From Corticium candelabrum (lineage: Eukaryota > Porifera > Homoscleromorpha > Homosclerophorida > Plakinidae), in assembly GCF_963422355.1 (NCBI RefSeq), contig NC_085085.1:10718001-10782000 (forward strand): a stretch of 64,000 nt of DNA, read 5' to 3'. Made by a program: the position numbers and the translations under genes. The notes under the pieces are model-generated. The model saw only the letters and a program-made list of their open reading frames with translations, was not told where the DNA came from and did no database searches. Below are positions 1 through 17,590 of the stretch, one piece after another; the stretch's first letter is position 1; every line of letters begins with the position of its first letter.

Positions 1-1028
1 AGCACTTAGAAAATTTTAGGGGTTATCTTAATTTAAGTAAAGAAACGTCACACCGAATTTACCGAATAACACCGAAAATAACATGTTATACTAGTAGTAT
101 ACGTATATCGTTTCCAGACACAGGAAATGTGGACAAACACGTGCAAGAGCACATTAGAGAACTAGGTTCCATTCAAAGGACGTATTCGATTGGGGCTTTC
201 TCGAAAAAGGAAGAAAGACCAGATAGAGAGAACAGTAAGTTGTTTGAATGAGGAAAAGTGGCATGTATTACACACATGCAAAACAATGATGCAAGCGGCT
301 GTAGCAATAGGGTTACTGTTCGATGACGTCAATACATACATTTACGTATGCCATAAAGGCAAATGAGTGAATCAGAATGCTAGCATTGCAGAATCACAAA
401 TATAGCTAAGCCATTCTTCCACACATTTATTTGTACTCGGCCATTGTACTGCACCACCTGTTAGATGCTTATTGGCTCCTCTCGACTGCAGTTTGCTCAC
501 TGACTTTTTCCGATTTTCTTCCAGAACGTTTTAAATGACTGTACGTGATTCTGTTTTCCAACTTTTCTTTCTGTCCTTCCAGGATGGAGAATGGAAAGGA
601 CGGAAAGCCTTTACAAGCTCTCTGGAATAGGAAGTATCCCAATCAAATATCCTAACCCACCCTCGTCATCTTTCCTTATCCGAAATCCCAGTCATATACA
701 TGTATGTCAAAGTAAACGTTTCTGTGCAACACCACTTCTGACCTCATCTCACCTCACCTCACTTGATGGTTTCTACAGTAAATTGTAGGCATTTAAACAT
801 GCACCATCACAAACTTTCTATCTCAGCTACTACATCCTGGTACTCAAGCTCCAGTACGGTACATATCTAACACAATAACTGACATGATGGTGCAAAACAA
901 TTCAGACCAGATCAACATGCAAAACAAATTATCACCATTCAAACACCACAATTATATATACACAACGGTAATTAAGAGCATGTTTATCGGTCAACCTAAA
1001 TTGTGCATTACACTCAGTGCAGTCACAA
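1..1028. other. 3' flank of the TACC gene, no gene seen
   Basis: AT-rich sequence after the TACC stop codon. The open frames here are short and show no splice-site context or family resemblance. I see no canonical AATAAA on the minus strand close to the stop. Confidence 0.4.
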
Positions 1029-3014
1029 TCATTGATTTTGATTCATCGTTTTCATGAGGTCTTCACATATAGAAGACAACTCTTGTATCTCCTTTCCCTG
1101 GCGCAACATTCCCGAGTACTCGATTAAAATCAAAATACAATTTACTCGCTGCAATTTGCCTTACCTTGTCCTGCAGCTGTCTTTCAAGAGTAGCTACACG
1201 AATGCTTTCTTTCTTCATATTTGCTTGCATTGCGGCCATTTCAAGCTGCTTTGCTTTGTTGAGTTTCGAAACTTCATTCTGGGCACTAGAGAGAGAGAGA
1301 GCTTATACATGTACGGTACCGTGCCGTATGACTCACAGATGCAGACACAGTGGAAATCTACTTTGCTACCAGTTGATTCTGATTGTGTTTAAAATGTCTA
1401 CAAATAGTACAGGACTCCACGATGTGACAAATTTGGTCACCAATGCGATCACTTTGTACGGCAGGTGAGTAACTGGTCGCTCATACGTCGCCAGAGGCAA
1501 TCTAGTCTACTCTTATTTGGTCGGGCTTGGCTTTGCCTTCAATTGCAGCTATCAACTGCAGCTTTGCACGCAAGTGGTAAAGCTGTTCAAGCAACAATCT
1601 TTTCTGGTAAAGGCTAGGTTGGATAGAGTGGAAAGAGACAAGAACGTTTACCAATCGAACATAACCTTTCCAAAACGAGATAGATGAGACGGTAACAGAG
1701 GTATATGCATGCGTAGCGTAGCATCCTTTCTAAATAAGAATTGTAAGATTATTGACTAGAGAACACAAACAATGACAATATGGTAGAGCAGTAAGAGGAA
1801 ATGCCGTCTCATACATTCTAGCTGCAACTGACTCCCATATCTCCTGGACATCTGAATTTTTTGGGAAATTCGCCGTATAGGAGAATTAGTGCCTTTGTGT
1901 CAGAATCACCCCAGGTGTACGTGTTCTTTGTCAGAGCCATTTCATCTACTTTTCTACCTGTTAGAACGTCTACTAACTCTTCGGGAGTTCCTTCTGCCAA
2001 ACACAAGAAATCAGCTGCCATTCTTTGAAACTTTTGCGCGGCAACTCAGAATAAGCACACATACTGGTCTGGAATGCTAGGCTAAGTGAGCGTGTAGATT
2101 TGGAAGGTCAAGCAAGTAGAGACGCAAGTTTCATGTCTAGGTGCTTTTTCTATCCTTTCTAACGTATTAATGGCAGGAGAGGTCGGAAAGTCTATCCGCT
2201 TGATCCTTTTTCAGAAACAAAAAAGTAATCAATCGAACAGCGTAAATACCTTTCCAGTCTATCCCTTTATGGAATGGTTTGGGAAACTGTTCATTCTATC
2301 CAGAAAGAGAAAGATGCCCAATCGAACACGCTAGCAGGTCTTTCCACTCTATCTGTTTCTAGAAAGGTCCCAAACGAATACACTCATAAAAGGACACATC
2401 CTGCATGTATTTCGGTCAATCCAGGTGATTACACTCACATGACTCAGTTACTGATTGAACTTGGAAGTCCTAATTAACCAATTGCCCAATAGTTAAAAAG
2501 GTGTAGCGCTCTGAATGTAATTGCAGCCGACTTGTCGTCTGCTCTTCTCATCACTGACATCATGTCGTTCGTTCCTGGTCAGCTCGTCAACCCCAGCGCA
2601 AGATAGTTTCCCGTGGACGTCATTACGAGATCACTTTATCCCACTGATGCTCCACTCGACTGTATCTTTAACTTCTATGTCTAGTACTACTGTAAGTCCA
2701 TGTTAAATGCTTAGCTTTCTACAACTTCTAACAGTAGGTGCTGTTGTGTGCAGCTATGGCCGCGTTTCCACTAGCACCTAAACTGGTTCAAGAATTGACC
2801 TGTTTCCACTTGCACTGTACCAGTTATATTTTAAACCTAAACCACTTTCAAAGTAGGTTTAGCAAAGTGGTTTAGGTTAACTGTCACGTGACAGTAGCAC
2901 GCTTGTTTAGATGGCTTCTGACAACGTCGTTTTGATGATATTGACTATTTTGCTGGGATAGGATTGCGTTAAAAGATGTAAGGGTCGTTAACTAAGGGAA
3001 GGATATCAGCAGCT

Positions 3015-3073
<59 letters not shown>

Positions 3074-6000
3074 GGTGTCCTTGGTCATCATCATGCAAAT
3101 TCCTACTACCAGATGCTGAATCAGTTACAACCAACAGTTGCCCTGACTTAGCAACAGAGCAGCCCAATACTTCAAACTAAGGCATTCCTAGATAGTTTGT
3201 TTTGCACATCCCGAATGTGCAAGTTCCTAGTGGAAACAGTCACTTTCTTGGTTTTAAACACATTTAAGCTAAACTAGTTTAAGGTGCAGCTAGTGGAAAC
3301 ACGGCCTATGTCTGGGATTTCAACGCATTTTAACTCGCTGTGGTCCATTAATCCAAGGCCGTACAATCATCGGCAATCATATTTTTGCTTTGGTCGCCAC
3401 TCGCCACAAAACTCTTTCAACGTATGTGGAGCCCTGTACTAGCGATTAGTAGACAAGCTGCCGAGTCCTCGACACACAATAGCAAACCTTGAACTGCCAA
3501 CATGGAAACAGTTTAGTGAAAACCGATAATCAGGGGCGTAGCTGGTCAGACAAGGAGGGTTTGCTCTGGCTGAGACATATAACGTTTGCTTGGAACTAGA
3601 AGGCTCATGAGCTATCATGCCACGAGTAGTATGAGTTGCCCTAAACGACAGCAAAAGAATGACTGCTACTGGCGGAATGGAAGTGCCAGATGTTGTAAAT
3701 AGTTTCTGGTAACACGAGGCTTGCCTCATTTCCAGACTCCCGTGCCTTTGTCTTGTCCATTACCTGCATGTAAAGTTTGGAACAAGCCTAACAGGAGCCC
3801 AATTCACATAGAACGTCCAAAGTAATAATAACCACTGCATAGCCATAGGTCATATACACATGCCCCAATGGCCATACGAGAGCGCAGAGCTGTCAGAGGG
3901 GGCTTGCTTGCAACCCCAAACCCCCATCATGTACATGCCTGATAATATCTAAAGCACCTGGGGTTATGAGTCCTATGATCACTGATACCGCTTTCCAACC
4001 CTTGACTCGTTTATACGAAAAGTGAACGAGACAGAATAGAGCATAGCATAAAGAATAGACCATAGCGTTACCTTGTAATCTTCTCTGTGGCCTGGGCTTT
4101 CATAGATTTATATTTCTGCTCACTTCGAGTTAACTTGTCTCTACACTCTTCTAATGACTTGTCTCTCTCTTCACAGTCCTAGCACCACAGTGTCTTCATA
4201 TCTCAGCCATTCGACAACACAGCAATTCCCTGACTTTCTTTAGTTTCTCGTTAATCACTTTTCCTCTTTCATATCGTTTGAGCAGGTCTGCAAATGCTCT
4301 TTCGATCGAGTTGAAGTCTACAAGCATCTAAGCCAAACACTGTGTATAGTAAAGAACACGAGAACGGGCATTGGCATAGCTTACCACGTCTCGCTCTCGT
4401 CTTGCTTCTGCCACATCAGCTAGTTTAGAGTCACTCAAATCTAAGCAACACATTTATATTTTTATGTTATAACTGATTATAAGCACAACAATAATCATGC
4501 TGCCAACTTCCCTATACACTCAACCGGAAGGCGTCAACCCATGAGACAAACTACAACATGCAAAGTTTCTAGTAGCCAAACAAATCACTTTGCCAACTTG
4601 ACAATTGACTGACATATTAGGTTTCAATCGGACACTGACAATGAACTACTGCAACTACTCATAGTGAAACCCTCCTCAAACCAGGTGAAGTGTGTTACAC
4701 ATGTTCCTGTGCCCTTTCCAAGTAACGACTTAGTGTGCGTCAGTCTGCCTGTTTCTTCGCTGTATAGCTACAGTGTAATATGCCAATTGAGATCAGACTA
4801 ATCAACTGGTCTCAGAGTCAAAATCATACTGACTGTATAGAACCAACCATGGTGCTCATTGCAGTTGCACCAATAATGTCGAAAAATATCCACAAATGTG
4901 TATTGCTAAATATCTTTAAGTTAAAGGCTGGTTTACAGTAACTTACGCAAGCCAGAGCGTCAGCCCAGCGTAATGCCAACCTAATGTCAGCGTCCTACTG
5001 TAAACAAGTTAAACACCTTTCGTTGAGACGCTACGTTCTGGCAAGGCAATAGATTAGACCCGAGTTCTATTCAAGCATCAATGTAACGTAAACCGGAAAT
5101 AGTCCAGTTTCTAACTACCAATCGGCTGTCACGCTCTCACTCACGTGATCGACGCCAGACACTTTCACAGCTGATAAAACGTTGCTGGGTTGCGCTCAGA
5201 CAAGTTACCGTAAATCAATAAGTTTCAGCATCTGACTATGTTTACATTATACGCTGGGCTGACGCTCGGTTTGCTTAAGGTACTGTAAACCAGCCTTAAT
5301 AACTGTATGATGTGACCTCCTCTCGATTGTGTACATTAGTGTGGAAATATACAAAGTGTAAATGGCCAGATCGAAGACATCTGACACCAATAACACTAAT
5401 ATAGAAAGACATCCCAACGTGTACAGCTTTATGCTTCGGTAAGAAACAGGACACGAGACAAAGACATAAAACACAAAAACACAAGCCAGAATGTCGGCTT
5501 CCTAAATTGAGTTGGTAGAGCACGGATCTATGTTTGATTGACATGTTACACGCAGACCGTCTGACGTGACAAATATGTAGCAGCCGACTTTCTCTTGCCA
5601 CCTCATTGTTCTACTTGAGTATGATTTCAATACCGAACTAACTTACCTCTGTGTTGTGCTGCATGTTTCTCGTGATCTGCAACCATACTTCTACACACTA
5701 ACGCGATCAGTCCTACCATCTCTACTTCACATGCATTCCACGTACTTCAACTCCGTATTTTCTCTCTTCAGAGCAACAACTTGTTCGTCTGTTCTTGTAA
5801 CCTCTGCTTGCATCAGTAACAACTCTTGTTCGTGCTACAAACACGCAAATATCAATAAACATGTTAGTTGAGAGAATACTCTAGAATAAATACTCCGTAA
5901 AGAGCAGTTTCTTAATCAATTATTAATTAAATTAATTAATAATAAATTCCAAATAAATATGCAGTACGTTCTATATATAATAAGTATCTTACTTCTTTGC

Positions 6001-9000
6001 CTTGTAACAATTTGCCTTACTTACATGTGCCTGCAGACTTTCTGCTGCATTTTCGACTGCAGTCTTCACAGCTGCATCAACTCTCTCCTCCAAGTCCAGC
6101 TGAGTATACACCAGCACCTTCAAATTTCACTCCAGGATACTTTTCATAATAAATATGATTCGATAAAATCCACATTACCTCGACTAAACCAGACTCCGAC
6201 TCAACAGGTTCGTCTCTTGCACTCTCCTTTGTCTCTTCTGATGACGTAACCTTGGGACTATTAAACAGAAGTTGATCAACGCCCTGCAGACGCTCACTTC
6301 CTTCCACAACCGACACTGGGTCCTACACAAAAAACTCCACAACTCAAGGTTACTGCAAAGCAAAAGATGACAAATGCCTTTGTATTCGATAACACTTGAC
6401 GAGACAAAATAGACTCTTTGGGCACACGCCGTTTAACAGATGTATTCTCTGGAGTATTCAGTTGCAGTAGATTGCTGGAAAACAGACAACCAACTGCAAT
6501 GTTCCAAGACTGAAGACAAGTTATACAAATGCTCACTCTTTCAATTTAACTGCAGAATGAGACTCAACATCTGGAGACGAAGTTCCCATAGCTAGAGAGA
6601 AAGCAGCTCCATCTGAAAAGAACATGACGTCCACCAACCTTCCATCCTAGTATTCATAAATTAATAATCCCTACTGTCTTACCAGGCATTTCTTCTTTCA
6701 CTAGTGGGTCAAACTTCACATATAAAGATTGGCGAGCAAGTGCAATAGCCGTCTACTCAAAAAATGAGACGCTGCTCAACAAGTCAAGATTATTGCAAAT
6801 TCATAAACTTACAGGTTCGATACTAGAGTGAAGCGACTCCAGATAGTCGAGTTCAAACTGCTTATCATCATCTCCTGTTCCAAACACTGAAACAGAAACA
6901 CGTTATCATTATCTCCTGACGATTCTAGCAATTAGCAACTTTGAATTTCATCGGATTACAAAGTTAAGAGAACTGCTATTATAGTTAAAACAATGAAGAA
7001 ACATATTTCAATCACTTTATCATATTTCATGTTGAATCACCCGCTGCAGATTGATGAGACTCTATCGTCTCATACTACACAGATTTACTGTTGGCAGAAC
7101 AAACTCATTGCACAGCTATATCGTATACCCATTGTACCTACAATGTACATAATACATCAACAAATATAATGCAGAAAGTACACTCTTCAACTACATCAAA
7201 GACATTGACACTAAAGGTTAGTTACAGTATGATGCTGAGGACACTCGTGAGGACACTAATGAGAACGCCGGAGAAGACACTGAGTAGGTGTCAAAATACT
7301 GACTCTGTACCATTTGATGAGCGTCAGCGACAAGCCACTACGCATACCATGAATACAAAATTCTGTGATTTGGTTCTTTTTCTCTCACACAAACTTGTCA
7401 CAAAGACGCATCTACACTTTTTGCCAGTCTGCTGCTGGGAGCCCTGTTTCTTTCGATCTTTTTCCAAACATTTTTTGCACTTCGCATCTGTGTGCTCCTG
7501 TGACTTGATCTGCCACAAGCAGCTGTACCTAGATGTACACTTTCGATAAGTTTCTCTTCCATAGATTGTACTTCCGGACATTTACTCCCAGATTTGATAT
7601 TTAATTTGTCGATAAGTAGCACGTGTTTCCGGTAAACGCTAGAGCACTTCTGGAGTTGAACTTGAATCAACTTGAGCATCAGCAACACTGATGACGCTCA
7701 TGATGTGACATGCAAGTGTTTACAATATGACACCCGCCTGAGCGTCCTCGCCAGCGTTCTTCCTATCGTCTTCACGAGCGTCATCAGTGTCATATTGTAA
7801 ACCAGTCTTAAGCCACCAATAATAATAATACTAATAACTACTAAATTGGTAGAATAGACATTTTTTCCTGAGACCACAGCTTGCTGTACAACTTCTGTCC
7901 ATGATTGTCAGAGTTTCATCAATGATGTTCAGAACAAGTCTGATAAGCTTGTGATGATAGCACACCAATCCTGTGTTGACATGCAACACAAACTGACATT
8001 AATCAATCAAGCTTAAAAACCAAATGTGAAAGCCACTGTACAGCAAACTATGAAATTGCTGTGTGACTGAGTTTCAGTTGGTTTACTAACTGCCTGTCAA
8101 CCACTTAGAAATGTGATTGGCGAAAGGCCAATACAGGCTGTAATAATGAGCTCTGTGTAATTAGCTGTTGGCATACATCATCATCACTTGAAGTCTTCGC
8201 TGTAGAGCATTCAATAAATGTCAGAATAATAATGGAAGTGTTTGCACAAGCCACACAGAAATTTATTAAATTAATTAAGTTAAATTATAACAAGATTTCT
8301 TAAAGGGGCACTCCATCGTTTAGTGCTACGCCTCCCTGCACATTTGATTGCACACTATACGTAATCAAGTTGGAAGGTTGAGCTGAACAACAGGTAAAAC
8401 TGGATATCAAAGCGTAGTTACCATCACAAATAAGGAAAATGTGTACGGGAGCAAGTTTGCAAGCTCATCGTTGAAGTTGAGTTCGGGTCGCACACAAACC
8501 AACTCGTCATCTTTCCTCAGGTCAAAGGCACCGAATAGAAATTTTACAGGAAACCGGGTGTGAACATGCGATCGCTACATATAATTAGCGTGAAAACAGA
8601 ACACATACGATAACCACGTGGTAAGCAAAAAGTACGTCACATGATAAGTACAAGCACACAAATGTAGTGCAGTTGGTCCCTTCAGCCTTGCATGCGCATC
8701 CATGCCCGTTTTTTCATAACCCACAAGCACATTTTCTCAACGTCTTGCGAGTGACTTCTAGCATTTTGATGGTAGCGAGGCTCTTAGCTTAGAACGCGTC
8801 ACAGAATGTTTTGCACGTGACCATCGTATGCGCTCTGTTTTCACGCCATTTGCTGCTAATATTTAGTGCTCTCATATCCAGTTTTGCCTGTAGTTCAGAC
8901 CAACCTTCTATCTTGATTGCGTAGCTATGTATGTAATCAAGTTTGCGGGGACATTAGCGCTGAACAATGGAGTGCGACTTTAAGTGCATGATATGTACAC

Positions 9001-10582
9001 GTTTTCAAAGATTTCTAACCAATTTTAGATACGTTATAATGTTGATTCAATATTGTAGAATGTCTAAAGTGAACTAAATCAGTGATTTTGGTTATATCTT
9101 TGTGCAATGACATAACTACTGTGTACCTTCACTTGCTGGTCTAAATTCATCATCGGTAAAGTCTTCCTTTCTCTGTTCATCACTCGTGTGTTGCATGCTT
9201 CTGTCCTTCCTATTAAGATTACAATGTCATAAATATCAAAGACTGTTGTACTGTTATAAATAAAGTGGCGACTCACAAGAAAGCTGGCAACTTGCTGACT
9301 AAGTCTAACAAAATTTCCTAAACAAAAACAATATATACAATACTTATGGTCAGAAATCATGGCTTTGAAAGAAAAATGAGAGCAAGGACTGGATTATTGA
9401 AATAGCAAGAGAACAACCAGATGACAGAGTGGAATATAACAGTCGGTCATCGATCATTGACTGATCAACTGGTGTTGACCGACCACAATTTTGCTTTGAT
9501 CAGACATACCTACATGATTGGTCAAGGTGTAATAGTCATTGCATGGATACTAGGGGATCAATGACTGAGCGACCAAAGTCTGTACAACTAACCCAAGCAA
9601 CCACCAACTCTATTATAGAATTGATGATGTCCAAATGCGTGAATAACCACTGTTACAGTGTAATACCGTAAAACAGTTTATATTTCGATATCAAATAATT
9701 ACAGTAGCGAGCATGATGCAACAAATAAAGAAATTGAACTAAAAGTTGATGTTGATAATTACAAGAAAGGACTGTGAAATCAAGTAAGACTGAATGCCCA
9801 AATTTAAAATATCACTCAACCTCGTTTGCTAGAGCACGATGTTCGACTAAAAATTTGCCTTACATATTCCACTCTGAGTAACATAACACTGCCTATCAGT
9901 AAGAAATAAAGTATGCAATAAACGTACATCACAACCATGTATGATTGCGAGTAATTTGGGAGTACATTGAAGAGAGTACTGTAACTAAGTCTACAGAAGA
10001 AACAAAGTGAGGGTATGAGACGTCAAGTGTTACTCAGCCTTTATTGTAAGTATCAGTGCCAGTGCATGGTGCAAGTTGAGTGCGAGAGATTACTCTTTAT
10101 GATTCAAGAAACAGGCGCACATGAAGACTCTGTTGCTCATCTCTCTCTTACCCTACAACTCACGCAGTTGGCCTCGTGTTCTAGCTTCGTAACGACTTGA
10201 TTTCTTTCCGCCCAGTTCTCTTGCTCGTCTAGTTCTCGTATGTCTCCCCACTTGGAGTGTTCGACGTCAGCCTGGACTTCGTCGCTCTTGAAATAATCCT
10301 CTCTGAATGTTACCTGGTCAAGTCACAACATCCATTGCACGTCACACAAGCCAGTGACACTAGCTAGCACTTGTGGCTAACTTTGCGCTTATCCACATCG
10401 GCGGCAGTTGACTTGTTTTCTCGCTGCGATGGCTTCAAAATTGAGGTGGGTAGCAACGTCGCCGTTAGTGTGTTAGCGTGCGCAGGCAAAGAGCCGAGAA
10501 GATCGACGTCCTTCGTCCTCGTCAAATCGCCCGTCAGTAGGTCTACAAAATTATTCTCCTCTTTCAAACTGCGACCGGTCAT
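1029..10582 (-). CDS. TACC: TACC-family centrosomal/spindle coiled-coil protein, 16 exons
   Basis: Transforming acidic coiled-coil protein, an adaptor that in animals links chTOG/XMAP215 and Aurora A to centrosomes and spindle microtubules. Exons (high to low): 10582-10382, 10313-10164, 9317-9277, 9209-9127, 6886-6813, 6752-6683, 6612-6551, 6322-6179, 6099-6025, 5834-5746, 5690-5647, 4440-4385, 4327-4235, 4178-4072, 1285-1165, 1097-1029. They keep phase and give 492 codons plus stop. Residues 193-201 (LYVKFDPLV) match the family's LYxKFDPLL motif. An acidic Ser/Glu-rich part follows, then a heptad-rich C-terminal TACC domain from about residue 276, including ERAFADLLKRYERGKV in exon 13 and the terminal SSICEDLMKTM. 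The family is clear. The ATG at 10582 and the donor of exon 7 (GTTAAA) are the weakest calls; an in-frame upstream extension to 10684 exists. The protein is short for the family, with a compact N-terminal half. Confidence 0.9.
1818..2021 (-). pseudogene. Possible Myb/SANT-like domain fragment in TACC intron 14
   Basis: A 67-codon frame inside the 2.8 kb last-but-one TACC intron contains YTWGDSDTKALILLYGEF. This resembles the Myb/SANT-like (MADF-type) DNA-binding domain often carried by Harbinger-type transposons (W..ee...Li.ly.e). It lacks the rest of the domain and has no visible partner exons, so it is probably a transposon relic. The resemblance is by eye only. Confidence 0.3.
2757..3305. 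mobile_element. MITE-like inverted-repeat element in TACC intron
   Basis: The termini are inverted copies: GGCCGCGTTTCCACTAGC at the left and its near-exact reverse complement at about 3288-3305. A weaker match continues inward (AAACTRGTTTA region). TA-containing flanks sit at both ends. The interior holds a GA microsatellite and no coding frame. It is a non-autonomous DNA element of unknown superfamily. Confidence 0.65.
3018..3069. repeat. (GA)n microsatellite
   Basis: About 26 GA units, uninterrupted, in the interior of the inverted-repeat element at 2757-3305. Confidence 0.95.
4921..5299. mobile_element. TTAA-flanked MITE in TACC intron
   Basis: The left end reads GGCTGGTTTACAGTA and the right end is its reverse complement. 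Homology continues inward through the GCGTCAGCCCAGCG block on both sides. TTAA is present at both outer edges (4921-4924 and 5296-5299), as expected for piggyBac-type target sites. The element is about 0.38 kb, has no coding frame, and sits in the intron between TACC exons 11 and 12. Confidence 0.7.
7211..7811. mobile_element. Diverged inverted-repeat element related to the one at 4921
   Basis: Left arm (GGTTAGTTACAGTATGA) and right arm (inverse of AGACTGGTTTACAATATGA) are diverged inverted copies about 80 bp long. Both are rich in GAGGAC/GACGCT blocks. TTAA lies at the right edge and CTAA at the left. A second, tighter hairpin (GTTTACAATATGACAC and its inverse) sits within the right arm at about 7718-7802. 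The terminal sequence resembles that of the element at 4921-5299, suggesting one family. Confidence 0.55.
8300..8983. mobile_element. Foldback/MITE element flanked by TTAA
   Basis: Arms starting AAAGGGGCACTCCAT and ending with the inverse of AAAGTCGCACTCCAT pair over well over 100 bp. Inner matching blocks include ACTGGATAT/ATATCCAGT and GCGTGAAAACAGA and its inverse. TTAA occurs at both edges. No open frame of note. It lies in the 2.2 kb intron between TACC exons 4 and 5. Confidence 0.65.
9441..9574. repeat. Short inverted repeat (hairpin, about 130 bp)
   Basis: GGTCATCGATCATTGACTG at the left faces GATCAATGACTGAGCGACC at the right, giving imperfect arms of roughly 20 bp. It may be a very short MITE copy. 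It lies upstream of TACC exon 3, in intron 2. Confidence 0.4.
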
Positions 10583-10879
10583 CAGAAAAACAACAACAGA
10601 CGAACGAGCTTGCTCGACGAAAACGTCTAATGAACAAAGGAAGAACGAATCGGACCGCGTAAAAGTCGCGCACGCGTATTCCAAATATACGGGAGTCCAG
10701 TGACGTCATATACTAGAGTAATGCAGGTATATATTGTACAAATATCATTCAATCATACCTCTTTAATCACAAGCCAATCCAATTTTATTGTAAGAACTCT
10801 GAAAATACATACGAACAAAGCAGACAAAGTTGACAAACATCAACAATTATTGCAATATCATATCATATCATCTCTCTAC
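10583..10879. other. Interval between TACC start and V-ATPase B stop
   Basis: About 300 bp holding the 3' UTR and polyadenylation region of the V-ATPase B gene and, nearer TACC, a GC-richer stretch with GACGTC-type sites. That stretch is a plausible TACC promoter. No separate gene is seen. Confidence 0.5.
10784..10789 (-). terminator. AATAAA polyadenylation signal of V-ATPase B
   Basis: Minus-strand AATAAA, about 91 nt downstream of the subunit B stop codon and upstream of the TACC start. Its spacing suits the 3' end of that transcript. Confidence 0.6.
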
Positions 10880-15739
<4,860 letters not shown>

Positions 15740-16949
15740 TTGCGAGATATTCACGTGAGAAATCACGTGAAAAGTAACCGGTGACAACTCCCGTATATAT
15801 TGAGCCACCGTCATCGCGTGCATGATAACAAGTAAACATCGACTTGCTACGGCAAATTACGGACTACGGAAACACAAGTTGAGACTTCGATTCATTTTCG
15901 TACTAAGTAAACTAACGAAAACAAACAGAACTCTAATTTTACTAGTTCAAATACTGTACTGTACTGTACACTCGTAGTAAACAATCACTGCAGGTACTCC
16001 ATGCGCACTGTATTATCTATGTATCTACAGACGTTCCCACTTCTGCCTCTATCAAAAGCAATCCATGACAAACCAGCATACTACAATATACATTACACAA
16101 AATACTTTGCTAAAAATGCAATCGTAAAAGCAACTATAGTTGAGCATCACCAAGCTTGCGCAGGCGCATTGGGTATAGTCAAGCTATTAAACCTGCAACA
16201 ACAACAATACCACGTCACCCACAAGCATCAATTCTATTACATGTCAGAGATACAAAATAACACAGTCCTACAAACAACCGTTTGGTTATATAAAGCTGCC
16301 TCATGACCCACCACACATTGCTGAGGCGGATGACTGGCAAGTGTTCTAACAAGTACAGGGACAAACAACATCAGGTGCATACTAACCCTGCAGCTTGTTT
16401 GTAATGGTGAGTCTCTGCCGATACATGGTCAGTAACTGGTTTTCTAGCAATGCACAAAGCAGTCATCAGAAATTAGTGAAATCAGCAATTTAATTCTGTA
16501 ATGGTTTAGTACCAGCATATACAACACAAAATCCCGGATACATGTCTAATCTTGCAGCTATTTCAACATTCCCATTCTACGTGGTCACTTCAAATATGTT
16601 GCTGCCAGTTGCACCGAGTACTAAATGTGGCAGTCGATGCACATAAACAGGAGAACAAAGGTAGACACTTTTCTCAAGAACCCAGAGATACACCAAAAAA
16701 TCTTGCTTTTACCCGCATCGCTGGGGATAACCGACATGTGTCCGTGTGTACCACCCAAGCTCAGGAATAGGCATTTGAGATTCAGTGGAGATTTGATGCA
16801 TGTAGCGTTCTAGAAAAATTCCAGCACGAGTGGAAGTGGTTTGATGGGCAAAAAATCTCGTCGTTCCGACAAAAATTTGGAAGACAAGGACACCTTCACT
16901 GGTCAAATCGGAGTGCACAAGCGAAATTTGGTGGAGCTACAACTCACCA

Positions 16950-17272
16950 TTTTGGAGATATGCATCAACATACAAACACACATACAAACAAACAGACAAA
17001 AACACACACATGCACACACGTAAGCATGCATGCACGCACGCACACACGCACACAAACAGACTCACAGACAAGAGTATGTATACAGTAGTGGACAAAAGTA
17101 TTTGCCGGGCAAGAAATTTCAAGGGTTTTTCGGGATGTTTGTGTTTTAACCTAGTTGGTCAGTAGTGACCTGACGAATTAGATTTTTTCCGCTTTGGAGA
17201 TATGCGTCAACATACAAACATGCATACAAACAAACAGACAAACAGAGACACACAAACAGACAAACAGACACA

Positions 17273-17336
<64 letters not shown>

Positions 17337-17383
17337 CATGCACGCACACAGGCAGGCAGGCACGCACGCACGCGCACGCACAT

Positions 17384-17458
<75 letters not shown>

Positions 17459-17590
17459 CAAACAGACACAGACAAGAGTATATACAGTAGTGGACAAAAG
17501 TATTTGCCGAGCAAGAAATTTCAAGGGTTTTTCAGGATGTTTTATGTTTTAACCTACTGTAGTTGCGTTGGTCAGTAGTAACCTGACAAA
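16950..17590. repeat. Tandem duplication carrying CA arrays and a transposon end
   Basis: The block TTTGGAGATATGC-TCAACATACAAAC, followed by CA-rich sequence, then TACAGTAGTGGACAAAAGT and GCAAGAAATTTCAAGGGTTTTTC, occurs twice: once from about 16.95 kb and again from about 17.19 kb. The second copy has much longer CA arrays and runs into the complete miniature element. The first copy therefore carries only the transposon's left end. Confidence 0.75.
17275..17457. repeat. (CA)n arrays with GCAC interruption
   Basis: Two long CA runs separated by a CATGCACGCAGGCAGGCACG-type segment. Confidence 0.95.

Noticed and set aside
10364-10684. Starting TACC at 10684 instead of 10582
   Set aside because: The extra N-terminus is hydrophobic and Cys-rich, unlike TACC; the later ATG was preferred, but the longer form is not excluded.
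17146-17552. Open frames of 90-120 codons reading Cys-Val or Thr-His repeats (also at 12.2, 14.0, 20.5, 23.8, 25.1, 34.7 and 43.8 kb)
   Set aside because: They are translations of CA/TG and TCTG microsatellites in several frames and on both strands; there is no coding bias beyond the repeat.
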